NCBI RefSeq assembly: GCF_040222955.1
Contig: NZ_JAVKCA010000007.1
Location: forward strand, 248,001-312,000
From: Marinoscillum sp040222955
Lineage (GTDB): Bacteria > Bacteroidota > Bacteroidia > Cytophagales > Cyclobacteriaceae
Length of the DNA: 64,000 bases
Direction: 5' to 3'
The translations under genes and the position numbers were made by a program. Positions 61,606 to 64,000 of the stretch are shown here, piece by piece (positions within the stretch are counted from its first letter, which is position 1; the number at the start of each line of letters is the position of its first letter). Under the pieces are notes generated by a model. It saw only the letters and a program-made list of their open reading frames with translations. It did no database searches and was not told where the DNA came from.

Positions 61606-63599
61606 AAAAATTACTTATCACCGCATTGATTGCAACAAGCTTCACTGGTTATGCCCAATATCCTTGTGAAAACGGCCTGGCAGACGGGGCCTACCCCTGC
61701 AATCAAATCACCCTCATGGGTCGCCTGATTCCCGAGGAAATAGATGCTGTAGAGCATCATGGTAACTTTCTCAATGACATATGGGGTTGGACAGACCCAG
61801 ACTCAGGAAGTGAATATGCACTGGTTGGATTGGTAGATGGAGTAGCTTTTGTGGACGTGACTGTCCCTACTAACCCACTTTACCTGGGTAAGCTGCAAGA
61901 GAGCGCCACCTCCAATGGGCGAGTGAGCAGAGTTGGTGATGTGCAGCACGGAAAATCGAGCTGGCGAGACGTCAAAACTTTCAATAACCACGCCTTCATC
62001 GTAAGTGACCTCAATGGAGCACATGGCATGCAGGTATTAGATCTGACCAAACTCAGAGGGCTGGATGGCAGCACCGCCGTAAAATTTAAAGCAGATGCTC
62101 AGTATGAAGAATTCGGTTCGGCACACAACATAGTGATCAATGAAGCAACCGGGTTTGCCTATGTGGTTGGGATATCAGATGGTGGCACCAAATGCAGTGG
62201 CGGTCTGCACGTGATCGACATCAATGACCCGAAGAATCCTAAATTCGAGGCTTGCTTCAGCACCGACGGATATACCCATGATGCCCAATGCGTCATCTAT
62301 CAGGGAGCGGATGCAGACTATCAGGGCCAGGAAATATGCTTCAATTCCAATGAAGACACGTTTACCATCGTGAATGTGGATGACAAGGACAACATGTCCA
62401 TGATTAGCCGCACCGGATATGATCGGGTTTCATACACCCATCAGGGCTGGCTCTCAGAGGATCATCGTTTTTTCCTGTCCAATGACGAGTTGGACGAAAA
62501 CGCCCATGGATTTAATCCGCGCACACTCATATGGGACATAGAAGACCTGGACGCACCTGTACTCCTTGGCGAATATTACAACAATGCAGCGGCCATTGAC
62601 CACAACCTCTATACCCACAACGGACTCGCCTATGAATCGAACTATTTTAGCGGCCTGAGGGTGCTGGATATGGCTCAGGTGGCTGACGGAAAACTGCGGG
62701 AGCGGGCATATTTCGATACCTATCCGGCAGCTGATGTGATTGAGTTCGGAGGTACCTGGAGTAACTACCCGTATTTTGAAAGCGGAACGATCATCGTATC
62801 AGACATGAACAACGGATTGTTTGTCCTACGGCTCGATTTGGACGATGACATCATAGCCACTCACCCTGGCGACAAAGAGGGTTGTGAGAATGAAGAAATC
62901 TCATTCGTGGTGGAAGCAACCGGAAGTGGCCATACCTATCAGTGGCAGTGGTTCAACGGCACAACATATGTGAATCTGGGTGACGACAATCAAATCAGTG
63001 GGGCTCAAACCAATGAGCTCAAAATCATGGCTCAAAACAACTACGAAGGAGATATTCTGAGGTGTAAAATCACAGATCCAAATGGTGCACTTCACTATTC
63101 TTTTCCCACCTCATATGCCATCAAAGGCGAGCCGCTGGTAGTTGCTTTCAACTTTACGGAGACCACACCCGGCACGGTGCAATTCACTAACGAGAGCAGC
63201 GGAGCACAATCTTACGCCTGGGACTTTGGAGATGGCAGTACCTCCGATGAGGAAAATCCCACCCACACTTTTGAATATGGCGTGTTTAATGTGACCCTCA
63301 CCGCGACCAATGAGTGTGAAACAGCGGAGCTTACGAAGGAAACATTTGTAGTCACTGGTCTCGATGATGAATCAAAGTATTTCAATATTTTTCCAAACCC
63401 TTCATCAGACCTGGTCAATGTCTTCAGTCAGGAAAGCGGGATGCTGGAAATCCGGGACAGCTCTGGCAAGCTTTCACATCAGCAAGCCATTACACGGGGA
63501 GCCCATGTCATCGGACTCAATCACCTGCGCCATGGGCTTTACTTCATTTCGATCCAGACACCTGAAGCCTTCGTGGTGAAGAAACTCATCATTCAGTAA
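61602..63599 (+). CDS. Choice-of-anchor B domain protein with PKD and T9SS sorting domains
   Basis: 665 residues. A signal peptide ends near TGYAQ. The choice-of-anchor B beta-propeller-like region (about 20-410) has EHHGNFLNDIWGWTDP, GLVDGVAFVDVTVPTNPLYLG, VGDVQHGKSSWRDVKTF and YTHQGWLSEDHRFFLSNDE. An immunoglobulin-like segment (about 425-510) is followed by a PKD domain (about 515-585) with SYAWDFGDGSTSDEENPTHTF. The C-terminus (about 590-665) is a T9SS sorting domain with IFPNPSSDLVNV. It is probably surface-exposed; ligand unknown. Its 3' end overlaps the convergent gene by 11 bp. Confidence 0.85.
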   Translation: MKKLLITALIATSFTGYAQYPCENGLADGAYPCNQITLMGRLIPEEIDAVEHHGNFLNDIWGWTDPDSGSEYALVGLVDGVAFVDVTVPTNPLYLGKLQESATSNGRVSRVGDVQHGKSSWRDVKTFNNHAFIVSDLNGAHGMQVLDLTKLRGLDGSTAVKFKADAQYEEFGSAHNIVINEATGFAYVVGISDGGTKCSGGLHVIDINDPKNPKFEACFSTDGYTHDAQCVIYQGADADYQGQEICFNSNEDTFTIVNVDDKDNMSMISRTGYDRVSYTHQGWLSEDHRFFLSNDELDENAHGFNPRTLIWDIEDLDAPVLLGEYYNNAAAIDHNLYTHNGLAYESNYFSGLRVLDMAQVADGKLRERAYFDTYPAADVIEFGGTWSNYPYFESGTIIVSDMNNGLFVLRLDLDDDIIATHPGDKEGCENEEISFVVEATGSGHTYQWQWFNGTTYVNLGDDNQISGAQTNELKIMAQNNYEGDILRCKITDPNGALHYSFPTSYAIKGEPLVVAFNFTETTPGTVQFTNESSGAQSYAWDFGDGSTSDEENPTHTFEYGVFNVTLTATNECETAELTKETFVVTGLDDESKYFNIFPNPSSDLVNVFSQESGMLEIRDSSGKLSHQQAITRGAHVIGLNHLRHGLYFISIQTPEAFVVKKLIIQ

Positions 63600-64000
63600 G
63601 CAACTCTGGTATCTCCAATATAAAGGGCTGGGGGCTAAAGCATAAAATGAATATGATCAATGCTACCCAGCCCAATAACTTCCTTTCTGCAGAGAGTGGG
63701 GTATTGTCGAGTACGGGAGGATGAACGACCCCCATAAACCTGCCCAATAGTAAACCAAACAAAAGCCAGCCGCTGTATCCTTCCCACTGAAAGAGGTAAT
63801 GCACGATAAACTGAGTGGTAAACATAATGGCAGCGAACATCCATCGATCCTGTCTGCTCTTGAACATACTGGCCGCACAGATAAACAGAAAGTATAAATA
63901 GGCCACCATCAATATCAGAAAATGCAGGGAACTCTCCAGCCCCACATCTGCCAGGTCCTTCATGGTAATGAGCCCAAGGCCTGCGTAAAACAGGAAGAGC
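63589..64000 (-). CDS. Site-2-protease-like membrane protein, C-terminal part (cut by window edge)
   Basis: 137 codons in an open frame that enters from the right edge; an internal ATG at 63963 is not likely to be the true start. It has at least three helices: LHFLILMVAYLYFLFICAAS, the region around IMFTTQFIVHYLF and the last VALIIFILCF. The segment LLLGRFMGVVHPPVLDNTPLSAERKLLGW resembles the C-terminal region of Bacteroidota site-2 (M50-type) proteases, where a G..HPP motif precedes the last helix. The catalytic HExxH would lie outside the window. It is convergent with the T9SS gene and overlaps it by 11 bp. Confidence 0.55.
   Translation of the reverse strand, partial: LFLFYAGLGLITMKDLADVGLESSLHFLILMVAYLYFLFICAASMFKSRQDRWMFAAIMFTTQFIVHYLFQWEGYSGWLLFGLLLGRFMGVVHPPVLDNTPLSAERKLLGWVALIIFILCFSPQPFILEIPELLTE

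Overview
The window is a chromosomal segment of a Bacteroidota bacterium, most likely a marine-type Cytophagales member (Reichenbachiella/Marivirga-like lineage; the genus is a guess). The evidence is a SusC/SusD pair, several proteins ending in type IX secretion (T9SS) C-terminal sorting domains, the parA-parB-DUF5683-dapB-lepB gene order, near absence of Shine-Dalgarno sites, and promoters of the Bacteroidota form TTTG-N(17-20)-TAnnTTTG. I see no tRNA or rRNA gene, CRISPR array, insertion sequence or prophage.

Layout. 1-4140: a cut-off beta-lactamase-family hydrolase, then serine biosynthesis (a SerB-SerA fusion and a SerC-like aminotransferase) enclosing a cysteine-free YtxJ-like protein and a candidate structured RNA. 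4245-8435: a tandem universal stress protein, a MarR regulator and an ECF sigma-factor operon with envelope proteins. 8468-16750: pyrG, yidC, a 309-bp gap with two DnaA boxes, then parA-parB-DUF5683-dapB-lepB. 16860-30318: an Na+/H+ antiporter, ung with a 47-aa membrane protein, apaG, a methyltransferase, a coiled-coil protein, rpsF-rpsR-rplI, a GSCFA protein, a DUF255 thioredoxin-fold protein, priA and two envelope proteins. 30364-34945 (minus strand): surE, a secreted protein, ribBA and a dnaG whose zinc-ligand residues are all replaced.

35032-51361 (minus strand) is a polysaccharide utilisation locus (PUL). In transcription order it holds a membrane sensor with a transposase-type DNA-binding tail, SusC, SusD, a LamG surface lipoprotein, two GH144-like (endo-beta-1,2-glucanase type) lipoproteins, a GH3 beta-glucosidase, a sulfatase and an esterase. 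The likely substrate is a beta-1,2-glucan or another decorated beta-glucan. The sensor (49562-51361) joins a 7TMR-DISM receptor to an IS1595-transposase-like zinc ribbon plus helix-turn-helix and has no transposase catalytic domain. It is the only regulator-like gene in the locus and is the best candidate for an undescribed system: a one-component, membrane-tethered PUL regulator. The gap between it and susC carries a good promoter, a palindrome over the predicted start site and three direct repeats.

51468-63599 (plus strand) holds an Mrp/ApbC-type ATPase with an Nfu-type Fe-S scaffold, an M43-type T9SS metalloprotease, a double-length D-Ala-D-Ala ligase, a PASTA membrane protein, and an overlapping run of T9SS protein, rhodanese and T9SS protein. 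The window ends in a cut-off site-2-protease-like membrane protein on the minus strand. All functional calls come from reading the sequence and remembered family motifs; no database search was run.
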